Shown here: positions 1-8,093 of the stretch, piece by piece
Position numbering within the stretch: position 1 is the first letter of the stretch
Layout: each line of letters opens with the position of its first letter
DNA from: Centipeda periodontii DSM 2778
GTDB lineage: Bacteria; Bacillota; Negativicutes; Selenomonadales; Selenomonadaceae
Length of the DNA stretch: 41,384 nucleotides
Assembly: GCF_000213975.1 (NCBI RefSeq)
Contig: NZ_GL892076.1
Coordinates: 1,811,713-1,853,096, forward strand
Direction of reading: 5' to 3'
The notes under the pieces: generated by a model
What the model was told of the DNA's origin: nothing
The model's input: the letters and a program-made list of their open reading frames with translations, nothing else
The model's database searches: none
Program-made: the position numbers and the translations under genes

Positions 1-511
1 GGTTTCGCTTGCGCTTGCACTTTCGTCCGAGCGCTTGCGGGACATCGAACGGCGTCAACGGAATCCTGCCCGCCCACAGCATATTGTAAAGCGTCTTGGT
101 GCATGGGATGCCTTCCTCGTCGAACCGTTTGTTCGCCCTGGCATCCCCGACGCACATATCGATCGACCACTTGTCCTTGCGTATTTTTTCGGTCATCCAA
201 CGCAGGAATGGAGCACAGACCTCGCCGTCAACCTTGTATGGTCGTTTGGAGTTCTTTCTATGCGCGAGGTAAGCCTGCTGCCCTCGTTTTGCCGTATATT
301 GCGGAGACCGCCCGCGAGCAGATCGGCGTTCAGGCGTCCCACGTGTAATCTCATAGTGGATCGCCGTGTGCGAGCATCCAACCCGTGCGGCTATGGCGCG
401 AAGCGAGAATCCCTCACGGTGAAGTGCCTGTATTTGCCCTCTTTCATCAAGGGTAAAGTGCTTTCCCGATTTACGAACAGCTTCCATTGTGGTAGAATAG
501 GCGTAATCCAT
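1..511 (-). CDS. IS30-family transposase, N-terminal 170 residues (partial)
   Basis: The frame is open from the ATG at 511 through to the window edge, so about half of a usual IS30 transposase (roughly 300-350 residues) is visible. The product starts MDYAYSTTMEAVRKSGKHFT and has an IS30-type N-terminal helix-turn-helix: LDERGQIQALHREGFSLRAI, then AARVGCSHTAIHYEI. A basic linker and a conserved segment near residues 110-130 (RKDKWSIDMCVGDARANKRF) follow. The catalytic DDE core lies outside the window, so activity cannot be judged. The family moves DNA by DDE chemistry. A truncated relative of the same gene is at 35512-35621, and an IS30 C-terminal scrap is at 3681-3776. Confidence 0.85.
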   Translation of the reverse strand, partial: MDYAYSTTMEAVRKSGKHFTLDERGQIQALHREGFSLRAIAARVGCSHTAIHYEITRGTPERRSARGRSPQYTAKRGQQAYLAHRKNSKRPYKVDGEVCAPFLRWMTEKIRKDKWSIDMCVGDARANKRFDEEGIPCTKTLYNMLWAGRIPLTPFDVPQALGRKCKRKRN

Positions 512-616
512 AGTGATTGCTCTTTTGCTGATGTTTTGTAGCGGAACCATTATAGCACGGGATGTCACTATGGATTTTGTTTTTGTTTAGCTGTTCAACT
601 TCATTTTACAACGAAC
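1..616 (-). mobile_element. IS30-family insertion sequence, partial (cut by window edge)
   Basis: The minus strand carries the 5' end of an IS30-type element: a transposase start, about 100 bp of leader, and an outer end at about 611-616 (acgaac). The leader and N-terminal region recur almost identically at 35512-35726, and both copies lose similarity just after acgaac, which fixes this end of the element. The other end lies beyond base 1. Confidence 0.75.
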
Positions 617-638
617 ATTCTATATTTATTTCGTTCTG

Positions 639-1175
639 TTAGAGTTTCGTCCCGTGCTTTGGCACAAAGAATGCGCTCATATCGATGCCCTCGTGTTCGA
701 GCAGGGCAATCTTCATCGAGAGCCCCCCGCCGTAGCCGGTGAGGCTGCCGTTCGTGCCGACGACGCGATGGCAGGGGATGATGATGGAGATGGGGTTGTG
801 GCCGACGGCGCCGCCGACCGCCTGTGCGGACATGCAGGATTTGCCCGTCAGGGCGGCAACCTCCCGCGCGAGCGCGCCGTAGGTTGTCGTCGTGCCATAG
901 GGAATGCAGCAGAGCAATCGCCACACAGCCTGACGGAATACGCTCCCGCGCGGGGCGAGGGGGAGTTCCTCTATGGCGGGTCTCTCTCCCGCAAAGTAAC
1001 GCGCGAGCCATTCCTTCGTCTCCCGGAGGAGCGGCGTCTCGCGCTCCTCTACCGTCTCCCCGCAGAGGTCTGACGCATAGTCCTGCCCCGCGATCCAGAG
1101 CCCGATGAGCGCCCCTTCGCGCTCTGCGAGCAGGATGTCCCCGAGCGGCGATGTGTAACGTATGGTATAGGTCAT
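639..1175 (-). CDS. ogt: Methylated-DNA--[protein]-cysteine S-methyltransferase (Ogt type)
   Basis: This enzyme directly reverses O6-alkylguanine (and O4-alkylthymine) damage by moving the alkyl group to its own cysteine, a suicide reaction in the cytoplasm. The 178-residue product has the usual two parts: an N-terminal ribonuclease-H-like domain starting MTYTIRYTSPLGDILLAERE and a C-terminal DNA-binding/active-site domain. The latter has the GSVFRQAVWRLLCCIPYGTT helix-turn-helix and the signature IIIPCHRVV with the acceptor Cys. The ATG at 1175 is chosen because GGGAGGGG lies just upstream. The frame stays open to 1421, but that extension does not resemble the family and contains a promoter-like TATACT. 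No Ada/AraC domain is attached. It looks like a chromosomal housekeeping gene. Confidence 0.93.
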   Translation of the reverse strand: MTYTIRYTSPLGDILLAEREGALIGLWIAGQDYASDLCGETVEERETPLLRETKEWLARYFAGERPAIEELPLAPRGSVFRQAVWRLLCCIPYGTTTTYGALAREVAALTGKSCMSAQAVGGAVGHNPISIIIPCHRVVGTNGSLTGYGGGLSMKIALLEHEGIDMSAFFVPKHGTKL

Positions 1176-1505
1176 CCAATCCCCTCCCGAGGAATATTTT
1201 TGCGTGCCGACACGGTTCAGCCCCGCAATAGAACGCGAACCGAGCGTGAACCTACGGCGTTCATGCTGCCGCCTAGTATAGCATAAATCGGCGCGTTCCT
1301 CCATATATCTCTCTATCTGCACAAACGCAGCGCCCTCGTTAAAGCTGCCCGCTCCCATCTCGAACAGGTTCGCGTTTTCAAATAAAAAGGCGCCGATGCC
1401 CGCCCCATGCGAGGAGTTCATCGACGCCTGATTCAGACGGTATACGTCTGATATGATTGTTCCAATCGAAGTTTAGGGATGAACAGCAACACGGAATCTA
1501 TCAGG

Positions 1506-1937
1506 TTACGATATGCGCTTGACCTTCCAATAGAAGTTGGAAGGAGAATCTGACCTCGAAACCTTCAGCTCTGCGCCATTATTATATACATTAACCTTGG
1601 AAAGAAACGTAGCCCCTGGGCAGTAGGTCCACTGACAATATAACGTCCCCTCATCCACATAGAAGCCTTCCATAACCGTTCGTCCAACATCATCAAAAGA
1701 CTTTGAGCCATTTAACTGCTTTATCGTCCCGACGAGTTCTCCATCTACCATATGCAGATTGAATACCATACTGCCTGCATTAGCTCCCCATGTATACGTT
1801 TGCTCCACAACCCGATAATCGCCCTGCAGGTCTGATATCGTCATTGCCTGCGCCGGGGAGCTGCCGAATACGCAGAGCGCAAACGCCGCCGCGATGAAAC
1901 CGAACAGCCTCAAAAATTGACCCATCTTTACCATCAT
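1506..1937 (-). CDS. Small exported protein with signal peptide, function unknown
   Basis: I do not recognise a family. From the ATG at 1937 (about 6 bases after AAAGG) the product is about 143 residues. It has a short charged start, a hydrophobic core (FLRLFGFIAAAFALCVFGSS) and a likely type I signal peptidase site after SPAQA. The mature part of about 110 residues is rich in beta-type alternation and contains two cysteines (YCQWTYCPGA) that could form a disulphide. Upstream in-frame starts extend to 1955 but are less well placed. A short palindrome (CAGACG/CGTCTG) at about 1437-1454 lies downstream. A periplasmic or cell-surface role is inferred only from the signal peptide. Confidence 0.6.
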   Translation of the reverse strand: MMVKMGQFLRLFGFIAAAFALCVFGSSPAQAMTISDLQGDYRVVEQTYTWGANAGSMVFNLHMVDGELVGTIKQLNGSKSFDDVGRTVMEGFYVDEGTLYCQWTYCPGATFLSKVNVYNNGAELKVSRSDSPSNFYWKVKRIS

Positions 1938-2041
1938 AAACATCCTTTCTAACAATACAGTTCATCCCCATCGTATGGAAAGGTTCGCTGCGCTTTTCGC
2001 GTTTCAAACCTCAATACACATAATTTCATTAAGCCTATGCG

Positions 2042-2485
2042 CTATTTTAGGCAACGCCGCCCACGCCCTACGGGAAGGGAAAAATCCAACCATCCTAACA
2101 TCAATCCCATCGAAAGCGCCGTGAAAATATCAGCTGCTTTTTGGATAAATTTTTCCCATTCTGTTCCGGTGACGAATACGAACGCAACTGTTGATACAAA
2201 CAAGCCCAATAAACCGAGTCCCAGTAGTTTCTCTGTTATCTGACTTCCCACATAGGAAAATCGTACAAGAAGCAACGTCGCGACTGCCGGCAACGCATTC
2301 TGTCCAACCATCTCGCATACGCTTCCGCGCGGTGCGCAGCGTTCCATGAAGATAATGAGAAGGAGAAAGAGCAACGACAATACAGTAATCGCCACACGGT
2401 CTTCTTTCGCCTTTTTCACCATATAAGTTGCTGCGCCACATAGCACAGCAAACGAAAAAAATTCCACAATAACAAATATCTCCAT
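2042..2485 (-). CDS. Small integral membrane protein, function unknown
   Basis: The product is 147 residues from the ATG at 2485, which follows AAAGGAG; an in-frame ATG at 2500 is an alternative. Four hydrophobic stretches look like membrane helices: residues about 2-22 (IFVIVEFFSFAVLCGAA), 34-50 (ITVLSLLFLLLIIFM), 67-108 (two segments around LPAVATLLLV and LLGLGLLGLFVSTVAFVFV) and 120-138. The C-terminus is basic. I recognise no family. A run of nine C (2526-2534) lies about 40 bases upstream of the start in the probable promoter. Confidence 0.55.
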   Translation of the reverse strand: MEIFVIVEFFSFAVLCGAATYMVKKAKEDRVAITVLSLLFLLLIIFMERCAPRGSVCEMVGQNALPAVATLLLVRFSYVGSQITEKLLGLGLLGLFVSTVAFVFVTGTEWEKFIQKAADIFTALSMGLMLGWLDFSLPVGRGRRCLK

Positions 2486-2703
2486 AGATCTCCTTTCCAA
2501 TCGTCTTTACTCCAAGTATATTATTCCCCCCCCCGTGGATTTTCCTGCCTGTTCTAAAAATATTTTTATCTCAAACTTCGCAGATGAATAATCTGCTGTA
2601 ATCCTTAAAATATCTATCTTCTTGGCAAATAAAACAGCATGAGCAACATCCATTTGGTATAATTTTAAGTGTCAACCAAAAACATCCAATGGAGGCTTAT
2701 GCT

Positions 2704-3178
2704 ATGAACAGTATAACACAAAATCACCAAGACGAGAAGCTGCTTTCCAAGAACATGCAAGTCTTTTCCGTCGCTATCAAGTCGGTCGCATCCTCCGTGC
2801 GGCAAATGCGTACAAGCTTCGCGGCATTCCTGTCCTCAGCATCTTCCTGCTGACGTTCCGTATGGTGTTCCAGCAGCGTTCCGTTTACACGCAGATGCAT
2901 CTCCATAGGACCGCTATGCCTTTTGGCAAGGATACGTCCTGCCGCTTCATGAACTCTTGCCGAATCCACTGGCACAGATTCACGACAGAGATTGCCGCCG
3001 CCATCATCTATGACACGCTCGCTCCCCTGACTCATGCGGATCGCATCAACGTGCTCATCCTTGACGATTCCATCTACCATCGCGCCCGCTCCAAAAAGGT
3101 GGAGCTTCTCGCCCGCCTCTACGACCATGCCAAGAAGGAGTTCTCCTATGGCTTCCGCTTACTCCTCCACAACTTCTA
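2704..3178 (+). pseudogene. IS4-type DDE transposase, frameshifted and 3'-truncated
   Basis: An ATG at 2704 opens one frame (MNSITQNHQDEKLL) that ends at a TGA near 2850, while the family-like sequence continues in another frame: HASLFRRYQVGRILRAANAY, then NVLILDDSIYHRARSKKVEL. The LxLDDS..SKKVELLARLYDH block is the conserved segment around a catalytic Asp of IS4-type transposases. Similarity stops at RLLLHNF near 3175, where the neighbouring convergent gene begins, so well over half the protein is missing. One early frameshift plus the truncation make it inactive. The leader at 2655-2703 probably belongs to the element. Confidence 0.7.
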
Positions 3179-3544
3179 TACTTTTAAATGTATACCTTTA
3201 CCTCTCAAATTTTCTATGCAATCAGCCAGATATTCAATATTATGCTCTTTGTAAATTGGGCTGCTTATAATTTCCTCTTTAAGATTATCGTACTTTTCTG
3301 CTGTCCTTCCTCTATAATTTTTATCTTTCCATTCCGCAGAAACATTATATCCTCTTTTTTCCATCTCCTCCATAACCAATACATGGTAAATAAAAAGATG
3401 ATACGGGGAATATGTAAACACATAGTCCACAGTTTTATGTCTCTTTTTCCATCCATTGCCCCTCAGAGCACAACATTCCCTATGTTGTCCAAGAAGCTGA
3501 TTTTTGGGCAATAAGTGGATAAGTTTTTCATGCCATAGTCTCAT
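3176..3544 (-). CDS. TIGR02328 family protein (pyrimidine-dimer DNA glycosylase-like)
   Basis: The 122-residue product begins MRLWHEKLIHLLPKNQLLGQ and continues with HRECCALRGNGW, YVFTYSPYHLFIYHVLVMEE and a C-terminal SPIYKEHNIEYLADCIENL. This pattern, from memory, matches the TIGR02328 group, related to the Pyr_excise (T4 endonuclease V-like) fold. T4 endonuclease V cleaves the glycosyl bond of UV dimers; whether this short relative does so is unproven. Length and both ends look complete. The ATG at 3544 follows AGGAG. Its 3' end meets the truncated IS4-type transposase, so the insertion or its decay happened at this stop codon. Confidence 0.75.
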   Translation of the reverse strand: MRLWHEKLIHLLPKNQLLGQHRECCALRGNGWKKRHKTVDYVFTYSPYHLFIYHVLVMEEMEKRGYNVSAEWKDKNYRGRTAEKYDNLKEEIISSPIYKEHNIEYLADCIENLRGKGIHLKV

Positions 3545-3680
3545 ATTGTTCTCCTGTTAATGTTGTGGTCAAGGGTTTTTGTAAGGCAAATTGCAAGTTT
3601 AATTGTCGCAAGTTCTCGTTAAACTTTTAGCCCTAAATTGCAATATCAAATCGGGCAGTAGAGTACAACAGAATCAAAAA

Positions 3681-3776
3681 TTATGTGTGAAGAGTTTTCA
3701 AGGCGGTATCGAAGCGTTCTTGCGGAGTTTCGTAGTCTAGGATCTTGCGTGGCAGCGTATTGATCCAATCTTCCAT
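3681..3776 (-). pseudogene. C-terminal fragment of an IS30-type transposase
   Basis: On the minus strand, codons from 3776 to a TAA at 3681 read MEDWINTLPRKILDYETPQE then RFDTALKTLHT, the conserved C-terminal tail of IS30 transposases. Nothing recognisable of the rest of the protein is in frame upstream. The AT-rich stretch 3545-3680 downstream is probably the matching IS end plus the promoter of the gene at 3544; I see no other gene there. Confidence 0.7.
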
Positions 3777-3872
3777 GAAAATTATACCATAGAACACGCC
3801 GTGTTGCCTAATGCTTCTTTGAAAGAGATATTCAAAACATACAATATGACGAATGGAAGCTCTCCTATATTC

Positions 3873-5444
3873 TCACCCCTCAACACCAATCTCAATCCCA
3901 CCCTTGAAAACAACGGTAATCTGTCCGTCCTCCTTGACCACAATGTGATCGAGCAACCCGCCCCACAAATCTTCATCAAACTCGCTCTGCTCCCCGTTGA
4001 TACCACAAATCGTATATATCATGCCCTCCAAGGTCTTTCTCTTGCCCTCCCTCTCGGCAATTTGCCCACTCAAGTTTTCCAAATGCCCCTGCTTTTCCAC
4101 ATAGAGTGCGCGAATCTCATTTTCCTGTTTCAGATACTCCGTCTGATCCTGTGCCACCCGTGCATTCTCACGAATCAGCATTTCGAGCCGTTCTGTCAAA
4201 ACGCCGAGTTCCTGCTCTGTTCTATCGTGTTCCTCAGTCAACTCCCCTGTCTGGCAAACGCCGTTAATCAGGGATCTGAGTTCTGCGATCACGTTCTCTT
4301 TGACTTCCACCAAGGAATTCAATGCCTTGACGAAAATCTGTTTGATTTCCTCCTCCGTCAGATGCCTCGTGCTGCACGGCTTTCCCTTTTGGGAATATTT
4401 CTTATTGCAGCGGTAGATGACTCTGCGGTACTTATCGGTCGAGTGCCACACTTTCGCCCCGTACCAACCACCACAGCAGCCGCATTTGATTTTGTTCGCG
4501 AAGATGCTTACGCCACTGTGCTTGCCGTTCTGCTCTCTGCGTTTTATCTCCGACTGCACAAAGTCGAATAAGTCCGGCGGAATAATCGCCTCGTGATGTT
4601 CCTCCACATAGTACTGCGGAATCTCGCCCGTATTCTTCCGTCTCGTCTTATCCAAGAAGTCTGCCGTATACTCTTTCTGGATCAGTGCATCGCCACGGTA
4701 CTTCTCATTTGTAAGGATGGAGCGCACTGTGGAGATGTACCACTTGTCCTTTCCCGACGGGGATTTGATTCCCCGCTTCTCCAACTCCTTGGTGATGGCA
4801 TAGAAGGATCGCCCGCCAAGGAAGAGTTTGTAGATGAGTCTCACGATTTTTGCCTGTTCTTCGTTGATTTCGAAGTCCTTGTCATAGCCGAGAAAGGCAC
4901 TGTAGCCCACACTGGTCTTGCCCTCGGCGAACTGCTTCCGCTTGCCCCATGTCGTGTTCTCCGAGATGCTGCGGCTCTCCTCCTGAGCCAGGCTGGACAT
5001 AATCGTTATAAGGAGTTCTCCGCGCGTGTCGAACGTCCAAATGTTCTCTTTTTCAAAGTAAATCTCTACGCCGTTTTCCTTGAGTTTGCGGACATTCTGC
5101 AGAGAATCCACTGTGTTTCTTGCAAATCGGCTGACCGACTTTGTAATGATAAGATCGATCTTGCCGGCAAGGGCATCCTCGATCATCTGGTTGAACCCGT
5201 CACGCTTCTTTGTGTTGGTGCCGCTTATCCCTTCGTCCGAATACATACCGACGAAATCCCAGTCTGCACGGCTCTCAATGTAGTTCTTGTAATGCGCCAT
5301 CTGCATTTCGTAACTGGAAGCCTGTTCTTCATGATCGGTCGAAACTCTGGCATATCCTGCCGTTCTGCGCCGCCTTGGTTCTGCCGCAACTTCTGACCGA
5401 AACACTCTGGGAGTTGCAGGAATCATCCGCACTGTCTTTGCCAT
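3873..5444 (-). CDS. Large serine recombinase (second of the pair)
   Basis: This 523-residue enzyme would catalyse site-specific integration or excision through a 5'-phosphoserine intermediate. It has an N-terminal resolvase domain (about 25-175) with the nucleophile in GYARVSTD (Ser35) and the arginine-containing segment SVSRFARNTVD. A recombinase domain follows (about 190-300; GYDKDFEINEEQAKIVRLIY), then a zinc ribbon (KCGCCGGWYG...YRCNKK...PCSTRH, about 330-375) and a coiled coil (about 400-470; EEHDRTEQELGVLTERLEML). Its ATG at 5444 has AAGGAGG upstream and overlaps the end of the preceding recombinase gene by 22 bases, implying translational coupling. Confidence 0.92.
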   Translation of the reverse strand: MAKTVRMIPATPRVFRSEVAAEPRRRRTAGYARVSTDHEEQASSYEMQMAHYKNYIESRADWDFVGMYSDEGISGTNTKKRDGFNQMIEDALAGKIDLIITKSVSRFARNTVDSLQNVRKLKENGVEIYFEKENIWTFDTRGELLITIMSSLAQEESRSISENTTWGKRKQFAEGKTSVGYSAFLGYDKDFEINEEQAKIVRLIYKLFLGGRSFYAITKELEKRGIKSPSGKDKWYISTVRSILTNEKYRGDALIQKEYTADFLDKTRRKNTGEIPQYYVEEHHEAIIPPDLFDFVQSEIKRREQNGKHSGVSIFANKIKCGCCGGWYGAKVWHSTDKYRRVIYRCNKKYSQKGKPCSTRHLTEEEIKQIFVKALNSLVEVKENVIAELRSLINGVCQTGELTEEHDRTEQELGVLTERLEMLIRENARVAQDQTEYLKQENEIRALYVEKQGHLENLSGQIAEREGKRKTLEGMIYTICGINGEQSEFDEDLWGGLLDHIVVKEDGQITVVFKGGIEIGVEG

Positions 5445-6922
5445 CGGTATGCGCCTCCTTCTTTGAGTTGAAATATGACTTCATCGTCGGATATGATGAT
5501 CCGCTCGACGTTCTGCACAATCTTTCCTTCGCAGCAGTCACCGAACAAAGATTCTGCCGCTTCCTTTAGTTCGGATTCGGGCAGCCGCTTCAGTCCGCAT
5601 TTCGTGCGCGGCTGACTGCAAGACCACACTTTTGCTCCCTTCGTCCATATATCGCGCTCACACTTGCTGCCGCAGGAAGTACAGTAGACTTTGTTCGTAA
5701 AGGGATTGCTTCCTCGCTGCCCGTTGTAGATTCGGGCAGTCTTTTTTATACGTCCGTTCACAAGATGGAAGTCGATCCGATCACCGTAAATGACGATCTT
5801 GGACACCTTGCGTTTGAGTTCTGCAGTATCAAAATCATCCTTCTCCATGACGGTTCTGACCGCAGCCACAAGCTCCTCTTCCTTGATCGGACGGCTATCG
5901 CAAGCAGTGCTGCCCTTCCGCTCTCTTGTGTTGCAGCCCCATCGCCTGTACTTCCCGGCAGTTCTTCTGCTGAAGCCGCCTCCGCAGCATCCACATTTCA
6001 CCATTCCGGAAAACGGCATTAGCACAGGATTCCGATTGGCCGCCCCTTCGGCTCTCCGTTTCCGTATCTCCTGTGCCTTGTCGAAATCTTCCTTTGACAC
6101 CAGAGGTTCGAACATCCCTTCCACCAGATACATGGGCAGTTCGCCTTTATTCCGTTTGCGGATATGCCCCTCGCTGATGTAGTTCTTCTGCAGCGCCATT
6201 GTGCCCGTGTAGGAGATGTTGGAGAGGATGTCCTTTACCGTGGTCTGCTCGATGGGTCTCCCCTGCCGTCCTGTGATTCCGCGCCCCGCGAGTATCTTTG
6301 CGATGGCGTAGGCAGATTCCCCGGCAAGGTATCTGCGGTAAATTTCCTTGACGATCTTGCCCTCAGCAGGGATAATGCGAAACATCTCGCCGTCCCAAGT
6401 GTAGCCATAAGGCGGTTTATGCCCGTTCGGAATCCCCTGTACGAAACGTCGCCGCACACCCCACCGAATGTTGTCGCCGATGCTTCTGCTCTCTTCCTGC
6501 GCAAAGGATGCGAGCAGCGTCAAGAGCAGCTCTCCGTCCTCGGATGTGGAATCAATGTTCTCGCGCTCGAAGCGGACGGCGATCCCCTTCTCTTTCAACC
6601 GTCGAACGGTATGAAGGCAATCCACGGTGTCACGGGCAAAACGGCTGATGCTTTTAACCAGTACCAGATCAATCTTCCCGGCGTTGCAATCGGCGATCAG
6701 TCGCTTGAACTCCGTCCGATGCGTGGTACTCGTGCCTGTGATGCCTTCATCTGCGTACACGCCTGCGTATTCCCACGCGGGATTCTTCTGGATGAGATTG
6801 CTGTAGTGACTGACCTGCGCCGCAAGAGAGTGGTGAAGCGTATCCACAGAGACGCGGGCGTATGCCGCCACACGCAGCTTTTTCTGCAATATAGGGCTTG
6901 GTTGAACTCTTCGTATCTTCAT
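5423..6922 (-). CDS. Large serine recombinase (first of the pair)
   Basis: The 499-residue product has a resolvase domain with Ser25 in AAYARVSVD and SISRFARDTVD, a recombinase domain (PPYGYTWDGEMFRIIPAEGK), and a first zinc ribbon (KCGCCGGGFSRRTAGKYRRW then CN...CDS). A second CxxC pair (VYCTSCGSKCERD...WSCSQ...KCGLKR) lies near residues 410-450. It lacks the long coiled coil of its partner, so the two are diverged rather than duplicates. The ATG at 6922 is preceded by GGAAAGGAGGGAGC; the frame extends to 7093, but that part shows no family similarity. The two enzymes may work as a pair or one may be a relic. Confidence 0.92.
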   Translation of the reverse strand: MKIRRVQPSPILQKKLRVAAYARVSVDTLHHSLAAQVSHYSNLIQKNPAWEYAGVYADEGITGTSTTHRTEFKRLIADCNAGKIDLVLVKSISRFARDTVDCLHTVRRLKEKGIAVRFERENIDSTSEDGELLLTLLASFAQEESRSIGDNIRWGVRRRFVQGIPNGHKPPYGYTWDGEMFRIIPAEGKIVKEIYRRYLAGESAYAIAKILAGRGITGRQGRPIEQTTVKDILSNISYTGTMALQKNYISEGHIRKRNKGELPMYLVEGMFEPLVSKEDFDKAQEIRKRRAEGAANRNPVLMPFSGMVKCGCCGGGFSRRTAGKYRRWGCNTRERKGSTACDSRPIKEEELVAAVRTVMEKDDFDTAELKRKVSKIVIYGDRIDFHLVNGRIKKTARIYNGQRGSNPFTNKVYCTSCGSKCERDIWTKGAKVWSCSQPRTKCGLKRLPESELKEAAESLFGDCCEGKIVQNVERIIISDDEVIFQLKEGGAYRWQRQCG

Positions 6923-6956
6923 GGTGCTCCCTCCTTTCCACTCCCATATTCCCGTA

Positions 6957-7142
6957 CTATCCGCACGATAGCAAGTCAATATCTGAAAATAGAAGCCCGA
7001 TGACGGGACGATATTTCTCGCGCATTTTCCCTTCAAACGCAAGATACTCGTCCTCTGACAAAAGTCCGCTCTGCAGCATTTTCCATGAAGCACGCATCAC
7101 CATCTGATACGTCATTTCCCGTATTCCTTCTTCCTTGCTCAT
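6957..7142 (-). CDS. Small protein accompanying serine recombinases (SHOCT-like)
   Basis: From the ATG at 7142 (GGGAG eight bases upstream) the product is 61 residues: MSKEEGIREMTYQMVMRASW, then KMLQSGLLSEDEYLAFEGKM and a conserved-looking tail SDIDLLSCG. Small proteins of this type are common immediately upstream of serine recombinase pairs in Firmicute elements. The LLSEDEY segment resembles the short SHOCT oligomerisation/DNA-binding motif. It ends 34 bases before the recombinase start, so it is probably the first gene of the integration operon. Function is unproven; a directionality or accessory role is only a guess. Confidence 0.65.
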   Translation of the reverse strand: MSKEEGIREMTYQMVMRASWKMLQSGLLSEDEYLAFEGKMREKYRPVIGLLFSDIDLLSCG

Positions 7143-7202
7143 TTCAACATCTCCCTTCATGAAGCAGCAGACAAAAACGGCTCTTGTGGTCACCTTTGCG
7201 GG

Positions 7203-7233
7203 CATAAAAATAACCCGACGATCATTCGCCGGG
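7203..7233 (-). terminator. Intrinsic terminator after the holin gene
   Basis: On the minus strand CCCGGCG, loop AATGAT, CGTCGGG (one G-U pair) is followed by TTATTTTTATG. It lies 17 bases after the holin stop and separates the late operon from the recombinase operon. Confidence 0.7.
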
Positions 7234-7250
7234 CGTTGAGGTTAAAGCAG

Positions 7251-7643
7251 TTATTTATCTTTGAGGCTGTGCATCATGTCCTGCAATTTCTGCGGAACGG
7301 GAAGCCCCATTCGTGCTGCGTTCTCGATGATCGAGATTCCTTCATTCGAGATGTAGAAGAAGATCACGGCGGAGCGCAGGACGCAGCCGCTCCCGATGAT
7401 GTGTACATCAAGGACGTTCGCCACGCCCATAAGGGTGAAGATGCAGACTTTTTTGCAGATGCCCTTAAAGCCGATGGCACTCGACAGTTTCTTTTCCACA
7501 ATCGCACGGAGAACTCCTGTGATGTAGTCCGTCGCCACAAACACAACGAGGGCATAGAGCAGATCGTCAAAGCTGCCGAGGAACTCCCCAACAACGATGC
7601 CGATGCCCGCCGCATACAGACGTATGGTTAAAATCTGATCCAT
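7251..7643 (-). CDS. Phage holin (phage_holin_4 type)
   Basis: Holins form holes in the inner membrane and time lysis. The 130-residue product has three or four hydrophobic segments: about 10-20, 32-50 (LLYALVVFVATDYITGVLRA), 68-88 (CIFTLMGVANVLDVHIIGSG) and 92-108. The YALVVFVATDYITGVLRAI block and the C-terminal SNEGISIIENAARMGLPVPQ are typical of the toxin-secretion/phage-lysis holin family. The ATG at 7643 is preferred to the GTG at 7652 because AGGGGGTG lies eight bases upstream. No endolysin gene follows; the only amidase is far upstream in the same operon (17835-18374). Confidence 0.85.
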   Translation of the reverse strand: MDQILTIRLYAAGIGIVVGEFLGSFDDLLYALVVFVATDYITGVLRAIVEKKLSSAIGFKGICKKVCIFTLMGVANVLDVHIIGSGCVLRSAVIFFYISNEGISIIENAARMGLPVPQKLQDMMHSLKDK

Positions 7644-7669
7644 ATCAGACACCCCCTGCTTTCTTCCAT

Positions 7670-7762
7670 TTATTGAGATTGCTCATCCTGCGCAGCCGTC
7701 GCCTCTGTGCCGAGTTCCGAGAGAATCTTTTCGGCAGAGACGAATCCTCGGTATCTAGCCAT
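7670..7762 (-). CDS. 30-codon ORF between head-tail joining protein and holin (possible deletion scar)
   Basis: Starting at the ATG at 7762, which overlaps the preceding stop, the frame reads MARYRGFVSAEKILSELGTE, then ATAAQDEQSQ and a stop. In HK97-like head modules the gp10-type completion protein and then the tail genes would be expected here. The sequence is too short to assign. It could be a genuine small protein or the joined ends of genes left after loss of the tail module. Confidence 0.4.
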   Translation of the reverse strand: MARYRGFVSAEKILSELGTEATAAQDEQSQ

Positions 7763-8093
7763 CTTCCACCAACTCCCTGCATTCCATGACAAGCCATTGC
7801 TTCTTGCCGCCGAGCGGATAGGGCGGCGCAATGGGTGTGAGCGTTTTGTCACCCCAACGAATACGATCCGTCACTCGTACATCCGCACGGTAACGAATGA
7901 CGATGCGGTAATCCACCTCCTGCACCTTCTCCGCATAACCGTCGGAGATTTTCGCCGCAAACGGAAGAACGAGCGCCCACGCCTTTGAAATCTCCTGCGC
8001 AGATGAGGAGAGGATATTTCCCTCATCATCCGTATCCGTCACGGGGCGCAGGATAGAAATTCGGTGACGCAGTTCGCTCATAGACACCTTCAT
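7755..8093 (-). CDS. Phage head-tail joining (adaptor) protein
   Basis: The 112-residue product starts MKVSMSELRHRISILRPVTD and has the all-beta pattern of the phage head-tail joining family (SPP1 gp16-like, PF05521): a long loop near SSSAQEISKAWALVLPFAAK, then VDYRIVIRYRADVRVTDRIR and a WLVMECRELVEDG end. These proteins close the head after packaging and make the surface to which a tail docks. The ATG at 8093 follows GGAGG and comes just after the upstream connector's stop. This is the last recognisable virion gene; no tail gene follows. Confidence 0.8.
   Translation of the reverse strand: MKVSMSELRHRISILRPVTDTDDEGNILSSSAQEISKAWALVLPFAAKISDGYAEKVQEVDYRIVIRYRADVRVTDRIRWGDKTLTPIAPPYPLGGKKQWLVMECRELVEDG

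Noticed and set aside
1176-1421. N-terminal extension of the Ogt frame by 82 codons
   Set aside because: It does not resemble any Ogt domain, contains a promoter-like TATACT, and the ATG at 1175 has a strong ribosome site.
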